Shown here piece by piece: positions 31,528-42,399 of a stretch of DNA of 64,000 nucleotides; positions within the stretch are counted from its first letter, which is position 1; each line of letters begins with the position of its first letter. The stretch comes from Zea mays (Eukaryota > Streptophyta > Magnoliopsida > Poales > Poaceae): assembly GCF_902167145.1 (NCBI RefSeq), contig NC_050098.1, forward strand, positions 17,504,501-17,568,500. The letters are read 5' to 3'. The notes under the pieces are model-generated. The model did no database searches. It saw only the letters and a list, made by a program, of their open reading frames with translations, and had not been told where the DNA came from. The translations under genes and the position numbers were made by a program.

Positions 31528-34500
31528 TTACATACCAGCTTCCTTAGGTAGGCAATCGGGGAAGTTGGATCTTAAGAATTCCTCGGTTTCCCAAGTAGCT
31601 TCCTCCTCTGAGTGATTACTCCACTGGACCTTGAACATCTTGATCGATTTAGCCCGAGTTGATCTTTCCTTGCAATCCAGAATCTTGGAGGGGTACTCTT
31701 GGTACGAGAGATCTGGCTCTATCTCCAATTCTGGCTCTGCTATGATCTCGGTCGGCAATCGAACACACTTCTTCAGCTGAGATACATGGAATACACTGTG
31801 AATGGCAGACATCTTTGAAGGTAACTTCAGCTTGTATGCCACGGGTCCACATGCTTCGATGATCTCATAAGGTCCAATGTAACGAGGGGCTAGCTTGCCT
31901 TTGATCCCAAACCTCTGCACTCCCTTGGTGGGTGATACCTTGAGGTATACGAAACTTCCCACCTCGAACTGGAGAGGTTTCCTTCTTCTATCATGATAGC
32001 TCTTCTGCCTGGCCTGAGCAGCTTCTAGATTCTTCCTGATTAGCTTGACCTTCCTTTCGGCTTCAGTCACTAAGTCAGGTCCAAAAACTTCTCTTTCACC
32101 AGGTTGAGACCAATTGAGTGGTGTCCTGCACCTTCTTCCATAGAGAGCTTCAAAAGGTGCCATCTTTAGGCTGGATTGATAACTATTGTTATAAGCAAAC
32201 TCTGCCAAGGAGAGGTGCTTATCCCAGTTCTTGCCACAATCGATCGCACAAGCTCTCAGCATATCCTCCAGAATCTGGTTTACCCTTTCCGTCTGACCAT
32301 CAGTCTGTGGGTGGTAAGCTGAACTCCTGATTAGCTTGGTTCCCAAAGACTCTTGCAATTGTTCCCAAAATCTGGCAACAAATTGGGCTCCTCGGTCAAA
32401 AACAATGGTCCGAGGTAATCCATGCAAACACACGATCCGGTCAATATACAATTCTGCATACTTCTGAGCCTTATCAGTGGTGTGCACAGGAAGAAAATGT
32501 GCCACTTTCGTCAATCGGTCCACAATAACCCAAATTGAATCATGATGACGAGAGGTGTTGGGCAAACCCACAATGAAATCCATGCTGATGTCGTCCCACT
32601 TCCACGAAGGTACGGATAGTGGTTGCAAGGCTCCAGCGGACTTCAAGTGGCTTGCCTTAATCCTCTGACAGGTGTCACACTCTGATACATACTGGGCTAT
32701 CTCCCTCTTCATTCTGGTCCACCAGTACAAAAGCTTCAGATCATGGTACATCTTGGTGCTTCCCGGATGCATAGAGAATTTGGAGAGATGAGCCTCATCC
32801 AAAATTTTCTTCTTGAGATCCTGATCCTTAGGAACTACCAATCTGCTTTTGAACCATAACACACCTTTCTCATCCTGGCGGAAACAATTGTACTTTTCAA
32901 CCTTCTGATGGAGATTTTTCTTGATAATCTGCACTCCCTTGTCACTGAGCTGGGCCATGATAATCTGGTCTTGCAAGGCTGGCTCAACAGAAAGGTGAGA
33001 CAAAGAACCAGAAGAAATCACTTCAATATGCATCTTGCTCAACTCATCACACAAGGTGTTAATGCGAGAATCCATCAAAATACAATTGCATTGCAACTTC
33101 CGACTCAAGGCATCTGCTACTACATTAGCCTTCCCTGGGTGATAATGTACCTCCAGGTCATAATCCTTGATCAGCTCTAGCCATCTTCTCTGCCTCATGT
33201 TGAGATCAGCCTGAGTAAAAATGTACTTAAGGCTCTTATGATCAGTGAAGATGTTGCAGTGGGTTCCCATTAGATAGTGCCTCCACATCTTCAATGCATG
33301 AACCACTGCTGCTAACTCAAGGTCATGAGTGGGATAATTTTGCTCATGAGGCCTGAGTGCTCTTGAGGCATAAGCAATGACTCGGTTGTCTTGCATCAAG
33401 ACACAACCTAGCCCGGTGCCAGAGGCATCACAATATACATCAAAAGGCTTGCTGCTGTCGGGTTGCGCCAATACTGGTGCTGTGGTCAGATGCTGCCTTA
33501 ACGCATGGAAGGCATCTTCGCACTTCTGACTCCACACAAATTTGACTTCTTTCTTCAGCAACTCAGTAATAGGCTTCGCAATTCGAGAGAAGTCCGGAAT
33601 AAATCTTCGGTAATAACCAGCCAATCCCAGAAAACTCCGAATCTGGCGAACAGTCGTTGGTGGCCTCCAGTTCATCACCTCTTGCACTTTATCAGGATCA
33701 ACAGCTATTCCAGCCTGAGAGATAATGTGACCCAAGAATTTGATTTCCTTTAGCCAAAAATCACACTTGGATAGCTTGGCATAAAGGTGGTGCTCTCGCA
33801 GACGTTGAAGCACTACATGCAAATGCCTGGCATGTTCTTCTTCGTTCTTTGAGTACACCAGAATATCATCAATGAAAACCACCACGAACTTGTCCAATTC
33901 CGGCATGAAAACAGAATTCATCAGATACATGAAATATGCTGGTGCATTTGTCAGCCCGAATGACATCACCAAGAATTCATACAGCCCATATCTGGTTGAG
34001 AATGCCGTCTTCGGAATATCACTTGCTCGTATTTTGATCTGATGGTAGCCAGAGCGAAGGTCTATCTTGGAAAACACCTTGGCCCCGACCAACTGGTCAA
34101 AGAGAACATCAATACGAGGCAAAGGATACTTGTTCTTGATAGTTACCGCATTAAGAGGGCGGTAATCTATACACAGCCTCAAGCTTTCATCCTTCTTCTT
34201 CACAAACAGTGCTGGACATCCCCAAGGCGAAGTGCTTGGGCGAATGAATCCCTTATCCAGCAACTCTTGCAATTGCTTCTTCAACTCTGCCAACTCAGCG
34301 GGTGGCATTCGGTAGGGCCTCTTGGAAATTGGGGTCGTTCCCGATTGCAACTCGATGGCGAATTCAATATCCCGGTCCGGTGGCATTCCTGGCAATTCAT
34401 CAGGAAAGACATCTGCATACTCACAGACCACTGGGATCTTCTTCAAGGGTAACTCCGTCATAGAGAAAGCACATGACTGAGAAGAACCCTGACTAGGCAG

Positions 34501-35958
34501 AATCAAAGTGAAATTCCCGCAGAAGGGAGAATTAACTTCCACGGTACGACTAGCTACATCAAGCACAACTTGGTGCAAGGTCATCCAATTTGCTCCTAGA
34601 ATAATGTCCACATTTTCCAATCCCAATACAAGAAGAGTGGTTTTGATAATGTGGCTTCCCAGTTGAATAGGCACACTTTGGTTTAATTGATTAGTTGCAA
34701 TTTTACCCCCAGGTGTGACTATCATGAATGACCCTTTTGAGTGAGAGAATGGCAGTTTGCAATTAGCACTGAACTTTTGGCTAATGAAACTATGAGATGC
34801 ACCAGAATCAAACAGAATTAAAGCAGGTTGATTATAAACTGAAAAAGTACCGGTCATGATAGGAGCTCCTTCTGGCACTTCCTCCAGAGCAGTGAAGTTG
34901 AGCTTCCCTTGCCTGACTTGCACCTTCTGCTTTCTTCCCTTGTCTTGATTTGGTGCTGGCATCTGCCTCTGCTGGTTCCTGGGACAATTCTTGGCATAGT
35001 GGCCCACATTGCCACAAGTGAAACACTTGTTCCCATTGCCCTGGCGGAACTGCTGCTGCTGCGGAGGCTGATTGTTCCTTGGGGCGGGAGCTGGATAGCG
35101 GTTGGGTGCCGGCTGCTGCTGCTGCTGAGGTGGCCTGATCACCCATCTGCCTGCCTGCTGCTGAAAACCCCTGCTCTGATTGTGAGAAACAATCCGGAAC
35201 CTCTGAGCCTGAGCGGATGGTGCTGCCATTGGTGCCTTTCTCTTCTTCTCTGCCCGGTGAGCAACAATGCAATCCTCCTGAGAGATGGCCATGTTGACCG
35301 ACTCATTGAAGCTATCAGCCCGGACAGTGTTGAGTCGTTCCCGCAGTTTGGTATTGAGACCCCTGCGGAAGCGATCCCTCTTCTTCTCATCAGAATCAGC
35401 ATGATACCCTGCATACTGGCATAAGTCGTTGAAGGCTTGCGCATACTGCAGTACCGTGCAGGTTCCTTGATTAAGGGCCAGAAATTCATTCAACTTCTGA
35501 TCAAGAATGCCAGTTGGAATGTGGTGTCCTCTGAAGGCAGTCTTGAATTCCTCCCAAGATACCTCACGATCAGCGGGGAGCATAGCACGGAAGTGGTCCC
35601 ACCAAGTCCGAGCAGGGCCGCGAAGCTGCTGTGCGGCGAAGCGAGCCTTGGCCTCATCAGGGCAGTCTCCTGTGAGGAGGGGAAACTTGGACTCGACGAC
35701 GCGAAGCCATACGTCGGCGTCCAACGGATCCTCTGCCTTGGTGAACAAGGGCGGCTGCGTGCTCAGAAACTCTTGGTAAGTTGCCATAGCCGGAGGTCGC
35801 TGATGCTGGCCTCCACCATGATGCTGAGGGTGGGGCTGGCGCTGCAAGAGCTGTCGCAGAATCTCATTCTGCTGGGCCATCAGCTCCTGCACTGTGGGAG
35901 CTGGAGGAGGTGGCGGGGGAGCTTGCTCATTCTGCCCGCGACGCTGCCTCGCTGCCAT
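31528..35958 (-). CDS. gag-pol: E gag-pol polyprotein, copy 1, intact
   Basis: The open frame begins at 36012, but ATG 35958 ([12 protein letters not shown]) is preferred: it directly follows TGTTTTCAG, an acceptor-like site. Residues are numbered from 36012. A gag domain (about 95-250) is followed by the CCHC knuckle [14 protein letters not shown] (330-343), protease DSG (402-404), RT with IDD (714-716), and RNase H with its first Asp at 862. The integrase follows, with an HHCC region and a D-D-35-E core (1145, 1206, 1242; the second Asp lies in VFDRGAQF). A GPYE region and a chromodomain (about 1440-1487) come last. There is no stop or frameshift. The stop at 31528 overlaps GCTG/GTATGT, a possible splice donor. 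Chromodomains steer integration to heterochromatin. Confidence 0.93.
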   Translation of the reverse strand: MAARQRRGQNEQAPPPPPPAPTVQELMAQQNEILRQLLQRQPHPQHHGGGQHQRPPAMATYQEFLSTQPPLFTKAEDPLDADVWLRVVESKFPLLTGDCPDEAKARFAAQQLRGPARTWWDHFRAMLPADREVSWEEFKTAFRGHHIPTGILDQKLNEFLALNQGTCTVLQYAQAFNDLCQYAGYHADSDEKKRDRFRRGLNTKLRERLNTVRADSFNESVNMAISQEDCIVAHRAEKKRKAPMAAPSAQAQRFRIVSHNQSRGFQQQAGRWVIRPPQQQQQPAPNRYPAPAPRNNQPPQQQQFRQGNGNKCFTCGNVGHYAKNCPRNQQRQMPAPNQDKGRKQKVQVRQGKLNFTALEEVPEGAPIMTGTFSVYNQPALILFDSGASHSFISQKFSANCKLPFSHSKGSFMIVTPGGKIATNQLNQSVPIQLGSHIIKTTLLVLGLENVDIILGANWMTLHQVVLDVASRTVEVNSPFCGNFTLILPSQGSSQSCAFSMTELPLKKIPVVCEYADVFPDELPGMPPDRDIEFAIELQSGTTPISKRPYRMPPAELAELKKQLQELLDKGFIRPSTSPWGCPALFVKKKDESLRLCIDYRPLNAVTIKNKYPLPRIDVLFDQLVGAKVFSKIDLRSGYHQIKIRASDIPKTAFSTRYGLYEFLVMSFGLTNAPAYFMYLMNSVFMPELDKFVVVFIDDILVYSKNEEEHARHLHVVLQRLREHHLYAKLSKCDFWLKEIKFLGHIISQAGIAVDPDKVQEVMNWRPPTTVRQIRSFLGLAGYYRRFIPDFSRIAKPITELLKKEVKFVWSQKCEDAFHALRQHLTTAPVLAQPDSSKPFDVYCDASGTGLGCVLMQDNRVIAYASRALRPHEQNYPTHDLELAAVVHALKMWRHYLMGTHCNIFTDHKSLKYIFTQADLNMRQRRWLELIKDYDLEVHYHPGKANVVADALSRKLQCNCILMDSRINTLCDELSKMHIEVISSGSLSHLSVEPALQDQIIMAQLSDKGVQIIKKNLHQKVEKYNCFRQDEKGVLWFKSRLVVPKDQDLKKKILDEAHLSKFSMHPGSTKMYHDLKLLYWWTRMKREIAQYVSECDTCQRIKASHLKSAGALQPLSVPSWKWDDISMDFIVGLPNTSRHHDSIWVIVDRLTKVAHFLPVHTTDKAQKYAELYIDRIVCLHGLPRTIVFDRGAQFVARFWEQLQESLGTKLIRSSAYHPQTDGQTERVNQILEDMLRACAIDCGKNWDKHLSLAEFAYNNSYQSSLKMAPFEALYGRRCRTPLNWSQPGEREVFGPDLVTEAERKVKLIRKNLEAAQARQKSYHDRRRKPLQFEVGSFVYLKVSPTKGVQRFGIKGKLAPRYIGPYEIIEACGPVAYKLKLPSKMSAIHSVFHVSQLKKCVRLPTEIIAEPELEIEPDLSYQEYPSKILDCKERSTRAKSIKMFKVQWSNHSEEEATWETEEFLRSNFPDCLPKEAGM

Positions 35959-36012
35959 CTGAAAACAGAGATTGTCGCCATTGTTATCCCAACTCACATT
36001 TCCGAACGTCAA

Positions 36013-36215
36013 GATATCATCTCATATGGAAGAAAAATGCCATAATCATAATATTAGGTTCGAAATGAAGATAACATGGTGACAAGGATCCCACAGATAT
36101 CAAAAGTTTACAGGGTTACATTAATCAGGGGAAGGTACCCACAAGCCTAGTCCAAAATGTGATACTACTAAGCTCGCATAGGTTTCTATCCGCCTAAAAA
36201 CGTCAAAGCGACTGC
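36013..36215 (-). other. Spacer between orf0 and gag-pol, E copy 1
   Basis: A short noncoding gap. Its gag-pol side ends in a pyrimidine-rich CTCTGTTTTCAG right before ATG 35958, which looks like a splice acceptor. The equivalent region of copy 2 is 46885-47087. Confidence 0.5.
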
Positions 36216-37091
36216 TTAACCCTGAGCGGTGGAAGCGACACTGGATACGGGTGAAGGAGGCATCGCGGAGGTAGTCCCATTGGCACCAGGGGCTGGTCCT
36301 AGCTCCTCGGGAGCCTCTTCTCCCTCGCTTCCTGCTTCATTGGCCTCCATCTCCAGGTGGTGCATGTCCAAGTGGTCATTTGCTTCCTCGAGTTCCCTCT
36401 GCACGTCGTGAAGCTGGTTCTCCAAGACATCAATGGTGTTGTCTCGGATCTCCACTTGCTGCTCCAGGGTAGCGATACGCTGGCTCAGCCTCTCCACCTA
36501 CAGATCCTTCTCCACCAACTCTGTGGATAGGTCGACCACAAAATCTTCCCGACTGTCGAGAGTGAGCTTGGCAGTCTGAGCGGTGTTAGCAAGAAGTGTC
36601 ATAGCATCACTCTGAAGGGCCTGAAGGCGGTACAGCGCACTCATGCACTGAACAGTGACCCTCCCAACCAAGTCAGGATACATTGCCCACACATCCTTCA
36701 CATGGCTCACGCGGTTACACCACATGGGATCATCCTTCTTCTCAGCAGGGAAGAGTCCCAAGGGGTGCATCACCATCTCCAGGGGATGGTAGCCACAGAA
36801 AGTCGTCAGAGTCTTCATGGCTGCTGCCTCAACGGTGTCGTCCGTCCTGAGTCCAATCGTCTCGGAATCAAGAGAACGCCAACCCGGCTGAAGGGGATGA
36901 GCCTCCAAAGTCAACCAGACCCGACAACGAGGTACCCGATGCTCCTCATACAACTGCACCGTGTACAAAGGGGGCGTAGGGTAACCGGCGGAGTTAAGCA
37001 CTTCCCACAAGATGGAAGGAAAGCCATCGCGAGAAAGGAAGTCAGAACTGAAACGAGAGTCTCCTCCACTGGCGGGGGTGGGTGAATTCAT
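36216..37091 (-). pseudogene. E orf0, copy 1, single nonsense mutation
   Basis: An extra frame upstream of gag in the same sense. ATG 37091 (MNSPTPASGGDSRF) directly follows CCCTTCCGCAG, an acceptor-like site. TAG at 36500-36498 (CAG in copy 2) splits it into 197 and 93 codons. The upper part has aromatic and Trp-containing segments of no known family. The part after the stop is a coiled coil (RIATLEQQVEIRDNTIDVLE) with an acidic tail. Function unknown; comparable orf0 frames are known in rice RIRE3/RIRE8-type elements. Confidence 0.8.
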
Positions 37092-37454
37092 CTGCGGAAG
37101 GGAATCAAAGATAAAGATTACGGTGGAAGGAAAAGAAAAAGAGAGCCCGGATGGTTTTAAAGAAAAGGGGTTAGCTCAAATTTTAATTCCTCTTTGTGTT
37201 TTATAATGCATGCATGCTGAAAGAAACGTTGCCTCTCAAAAGGAAAATAGGGTGCCTTTTTAGGGCATCCATAAAAATATAAGTACTGGCCCACAGGGCC
37301 TAATTAATTAGCCACCTATTTCTCCCTCTATGCCTAAGGCCTTTCGTCCTAGGTCTAGCGATCTAGTCCTGACGATCCGTAGTAGTTTCTAGGCAAGTTT
37401 TAGGTTTTGAAAATTGGTATCCATGGTTTATTGTCCTTCTCTGTGGTGGAATTT

Positions 37455-37466
37455 GCTCCGATACCA
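37455..37466 (-). other. Primer binding site, E copy 1
   Basis: TGGTATCGGAGC on the minus strand, two bases from LTR2. It is one mismatch from the usual tRNA-iMet site TGGTATCAGAGC. Between here and orf0 (37092-37454) is a noncoding leader. Confidence 0.8.
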
Positions 37467-37468
37467 GC

Positions 37469-40400
37469 TGTGGCGGAACCACCCGAATTATTCCAGCTTA
37501 AGTGCCTAAGTCACGCCCCAGGGGTCGCGATACACTTAAATCGGAATAACTCGTTAGTCCCTCAGATCTAGTCTGATAGAGCCACTTAACCAGGATCAAA
37601 TTCCACAATCTCACTCGAAGGTGAGTCACAGAAGAAATACATTAAAACAGGGAAACCTCAAATTAAGTACTGAGTTATTACATAAATCGGAGTTTTGAGT
37701 AGCAAATAAGTTCATAAATTAAAGTGCAGCGGATAATCAATGTCGTCGGTAATGAGGAAATGGGCAAGGCCTAGCCCACTACTCCTCATGCTCCTCTCCT
37801 GCCGGAGCAACATCCCACTCGACCGTCCAACCCGGTGGCAGGGTGGTAGGCCAAGTCACACCATCAACTACATCCTGCATGGTACCTGCAAAAATGGTGC
37901 CACAAGCAAGGCTGAGTATACTAATACTCAGCTAGACTTAACCGGTGTGAGGAGTCTACTCCTCTACCTCTAGACTATGCAGCTGTTTGGCTGAGGGGTT
38001 TGGTTTGCCAAAAGCACTAGCTGTTTCTAAAATCAAATTTTAGCTTTTCATATTCTACCATCATTAACTTAGCTAGATTTGCTCCTTCTAAGCATCCATG
38101 GTAACAATCAATTAGTTCAATCAACAAGTTATCTCATATAACCACATTTCACTTCTTACTCGATGTAGTACAAGGAATCAAGCAGTCTCATTAGCTGCGA
38201 GAAGCAGACGATTCGAATCGAGTTTTAAACCTTGCAAGGTAAACCTAAACACACGGCATGTCAGGGTACTCCAACCCCACACATGACAACCGTCCCCATC
38301 GATTCCCCGTTCGCGTCCAGGCCTCACCGCCTTGGCATACAATGCTCCACTGACCCCGGCTGCCGCCGTGCAGTGACCGCACTTGTACCCACCATAGCTA
38401 GCATGGGAGACCCTGTCTCAGGTCGCATGAGGGATAAAGTCCGCGCCCGGCTTCACTCAGGTACTAGGTTTACCGGTTACCATTTTTCCCGGCATGTGCT
38501 TAGTACATTCAAAAGCTTGACTCAGGTATCCACACATTAATCCTTAATTCATTTTTCCCGTCTCATGGACAAGGCATCCTCCCTGGATCCAAATCCATAG
38601 ACCAACATAGATCCCGTTATCAAGATGAATACAATCAATTCCTGACCTCGCGCGAGTGCTAGAAAAATCACTCGACTTCTACCGAGATCCTGATTAGCAA
38701 GCAGCTACTCGACCTAGCATACTAGTATTCATCTCAAAAAGGAATCCTAAGTTCATGCAACTAGAGGTTTCAAGCAACTCCTACACTTAAGTGCACATTG
38801 CAATCCTACAAGCATTAAGTGTAGTAAAGTAGCATATAATAACACGGTTATGCATAAAACCGGGGCTTGCCTTCAATTGCTGGGGCTGCGGGGAGATCCT
38901 CAATAGCAGCCTCTGAAGCCTACTCCTGGTCCTCCTCTTGGACAGGTCCTTGCTCGGGGATGAGCACGTACTCTCCGTCGGCAAGATTACAATCTAATGA
39001 ATGCAATGCGTAAGATATATGCATGGTATGATATGTGCTTTTAGAAATTACAACTTAAAAGATGTATGACCTTTTGAAAACAAGTTAACTTTACTTATGT
39101 AAAACCCTTTAGTGGTACACTTGGTAAATTGGTTTAAACTTAGCTAAGGTAAGTAGTAGATTAAATTTTGGGGTTCCTCTGAATTCCTTTTAAGTCTCAG
39201 GGAGAATTGATAAGTTCTCAAGTTAGACTTATTGAGGTGGGGTTTATTTCTTCTTTTCTTTTTCTTTTATTCTTTTAATGTTTTGGAGTAGGTTTGAACT
39301 ACAAGTTGCTTTTATAAAATTCCAAAAATTCTGCAAAAATTACAGTGGCTTGTTACTGGTGTGTGTTGCTCTGTCTCAAAATTTGGGGATCAGAAAGTGA
39401 ATAAATTTCTCTGCACAAAATTACCAAATTTTAGGGCAGAAGGGGTACTTTGAACTACAACTATTATTTAACAGTGGGTAATTCTCAAAAACTTATTTTT
39501 GCTGGCTTTTAGGTGTTATAACATGACTTGATACAAATTTCTAGTCATTAATACCCTTTAATTCTCTCCCTAAGATTTTCTTAAGGTTTCTAGCCAAAGG
39601 GGTGCTTTCTACTACCACTATATTTGAAAAACATCAAACAACAGAGTTCTTATTTTTCTTAGTTGGTATTTTGTGCAAGAGCAATCATTCTGAAGTTTGG
39701 CTTCCTTTTGCTTAAGGATAGGGGTGGTTTGCATTATTTGAATTAAATGGCCTTTCTCATAAATTACTAGCAAAAGGTATGGGTTTACTTCTTTTTCATG
39801 GGTTTGCATTTTTCTCTGGTGGATTGTCTCATCAGGGACTTAGCTAATTTTTGGTTGCCCATTATCACATTATTTGGGGTTGTTCATGATTTAGTTGGAA
39901 AATGCCTTATTATCACTTTGCATTTAATTTCCTTTCTTAAAGAGTTGGGCTGGGGTGCTCTGTATTTTTGCAGTGGGGCTCTAGTGGTTATAAGTTCACT
40001 GGATTTTTATCAATCACTTTGGTTATAGTTTTGTAATTCTAATAATTGATTTTCAGTCTATATAAGGCTACATAAATCATCTTAATTAAAAACTGGTCCA
40101 AATTAATGATCTCTGTATTTTTCCTAGGTTCTCTGTTACATAAGTAAACTAGGAAAAATATTATTAATCACTGTTCATTAATTTCTAAGGCCTTTCTGAT
40201 TTTCTCTAAGTTTTGGACAAAATAGCTTTAAATGAATAACTACATCATAATCTATAATGCTGGGGTTCCTACTATTTTTAAACAGTGTCTAATTAAGGTA
40301 TAAACATCTACAAATTTTCTTAAGCTCAGCACAAAAGAAAAACTAATTTTCCTTAATTAAACAAGGTTTAGGGGGTTTCTGTTTTTAATTTTAAACTCTA

Positions 40401-42155
40401 AACTTTAGAACAGAAAGCATATGGTTCACTATTTTTAAAAGACAGATTATAATATTCCAAAGCTAGCAAAATTGGTTTGACAACTTTTTATTAAGATTTC
40501 ATCAAGTTATGGATTTTCTAAGTTCTCTGGTTATTTTGAAAAGAATAACAGAATTGATTAAATGGAAATCCACTTTGCACTGGGGTCCCTGGCGGTTTTC
40601 TAAGTTTTCCTCGCGAATCAGTCCTTAGGTTACTATTCACATGAGTCGCTGACATTACAGAAAACCCCTCGGGTTCTACAGATCCTAACCCGAGGTCCTT
40701 CTTCTACCTTAAACAGTAGCCGCGGCGAAGAAAAGGGCGGAGGGGCTTACCGGCGGCGAGACTGTTCCGGTGAAGTGGTCGAGGGTGAAGGGGAGGTCGC
40801 GGGGATCACAACGGTGTGTGGAACGCCGTCGGAGATGGCCGGAGTCGGTCGGTCCACGCGCGCAGGCGGGGATGCTCGTCGGCGGCGAGGAGACCGGCCT
40901 GGTCACGGCGAGATAGTTCAATTAAATAGGTCAGGGAGGTTCACGGGATGCCAGAGAAGACATGAGCGAAAGGAATTGGGCGGAGACTCACTGGATAGCT
41001 TGGTCCACGCGCGGCGGCGGAAGACCGAAGTCCGGTGAGGTTGATCTCGGGCCTCCGGTGAAGTCCGGTCGGGTCCGAGGGCTTGGCGAGCTTCACGGGC
41101 TACTGGCGGAGCTAGCCGAAGCACTGGCTTGCCCAGAGGATGGCTGGGGGGGGGGCTGGCCACGGTGGCCGAAGCTCTGGCGGCAATGGCGGGCGGAATT
41201 GAGCTCGCCGGAGCTAAGGGAAAGGGGCTGGCCGGTGAGGGTGAGTGCGGGGCGAAGAGAGGTGCGCCCGGGGAGGCTTTATAGGCGCGGCGTGGTGCAC
41301 GGGCGGTCGTGGACCGGCGAGTGCGCGCGGGCGTGCACTGGGAAGGCGCGGTGCGCGAACGGGCGTGAACCAGGGGTGTCAGCCGCGGTCGAACACGTGT
41401 TCCCGTTGCCTCTGCCCCTGTTCAAGCGCCGATTGGGAGCAAATCTTCGCGAATTTGGGCAAGATCACTGCAAGGGATTTGTTCACCAGACCAAGCTTTG
41501 TCTTTTGTGTATGGACGACGTGCGGTTTTAGGCTAGGGACAGGGAGTTGTAGCGTCACCAAGGTGCCAGTGTCAGAATGCCTGGTCCCGAGGTTGAGCTG
41601 CGCCAAAACCGTGTCAAAAGAATTTGGTTTGAGTTCAAACTTTCCCAGAATGTGTTCAAGGTAATTTGGCACGACTTTGATATTTGGATCTTCTGGCTTT
41701 GAGTTTGGAAAAGCAGAGAACACAGATGATCTTTGAGAAGAGGTCTGAAATTCAGAAATTCAGAAATCTGAATTTCTCTAAGGGTTCATTGATCAAGGGC
41801 TGTTTTGGGGATTTAATTGAGTTATTTTGGCTAAGCCTTCTCAATCTTTCTTGTTGCTTAATAAATATACTTTAACTTATATAATTGGCTCAACTCAAAA
41901 TTTTAAACTTTTCATTCCCTTTTCACATCTTCTTGAATTTTGTTCATGGGATTTACTTAGGGTTTTGAATTAGGGTTGCACATTCTTACCTTTCAAAAGT
42001 CTCAATTGTTTTGATCATGACACTTTTAAGTATATACTTGGTGAATTCTTTCTCACTTAATTTGTTTTGTTGTTCATGCTTACTTTGGTTCACATAAAAT
42101 GATGGTTCTTGGTTTGGCATTTGAGAAAAACCCTGAGGGACACTGGGGTGTCACA
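37469..42155 (-). repeat. E LTR2, shared middle LTR
   Basis: A 4687-bp LTR acting both as 5' LTR of copy 1 and 3' LTR of copy 2. TATAAA is at 41283-41278 and the donor-like GCCG/GTAAGC at about 40750. The exon-like frame 38993-38871 carries a TAG at 38922-38920. It differs from LTR1 at about 16 sites and from LTR3 at about 20, by eye. Confidence 0.88.
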
Positions 42156-42170
42156 GCCTTCCCCCCTTAA
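42156..42170 (-). other. Polypurine tract, E copy 2
   Basis: The same TTTAAGGGGGGAAGG tract, adjacent to LTR2. Confidence 0.8.
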
Positions 42171-42399
42171 AGGAATCTCGTCCCGAGATTCGGGCCAGAG
42201 TCCTCCCGGGGTGAAGCGAAGGGTGAGACTTAATGGGTGATTATTGTTATTATTAGGATAAATTGCTCTTCGAATGTCATTCTCTTTGCAACTTCAGAAG
42301 GAAGTCCTTTTAAGTTTTACTTTATAGTTACTTCGTTCTGAATTAAGATCATATTTTTGGAAATTAGATTCGAAAGGCAGGAGGAGGGGTTGGGGGTGA

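Noticed and set aside
34042..36045. Plus-strand frames of 90-202 codons opposite E gag-pol (repeated at 44914-46917)
   Set aside because: Antisense shadows of a strongly coding frame; no independent signal.
40962..41664. GC-rich frames of 139-189 codons in the E LTRs (also at 30091-30792 and 51834-52533)
   Set aside because: They are on the antisense strand over the promoter and leader of the LTR. The frame length changes with a G-run difference between the copies, and no protein features are seen.
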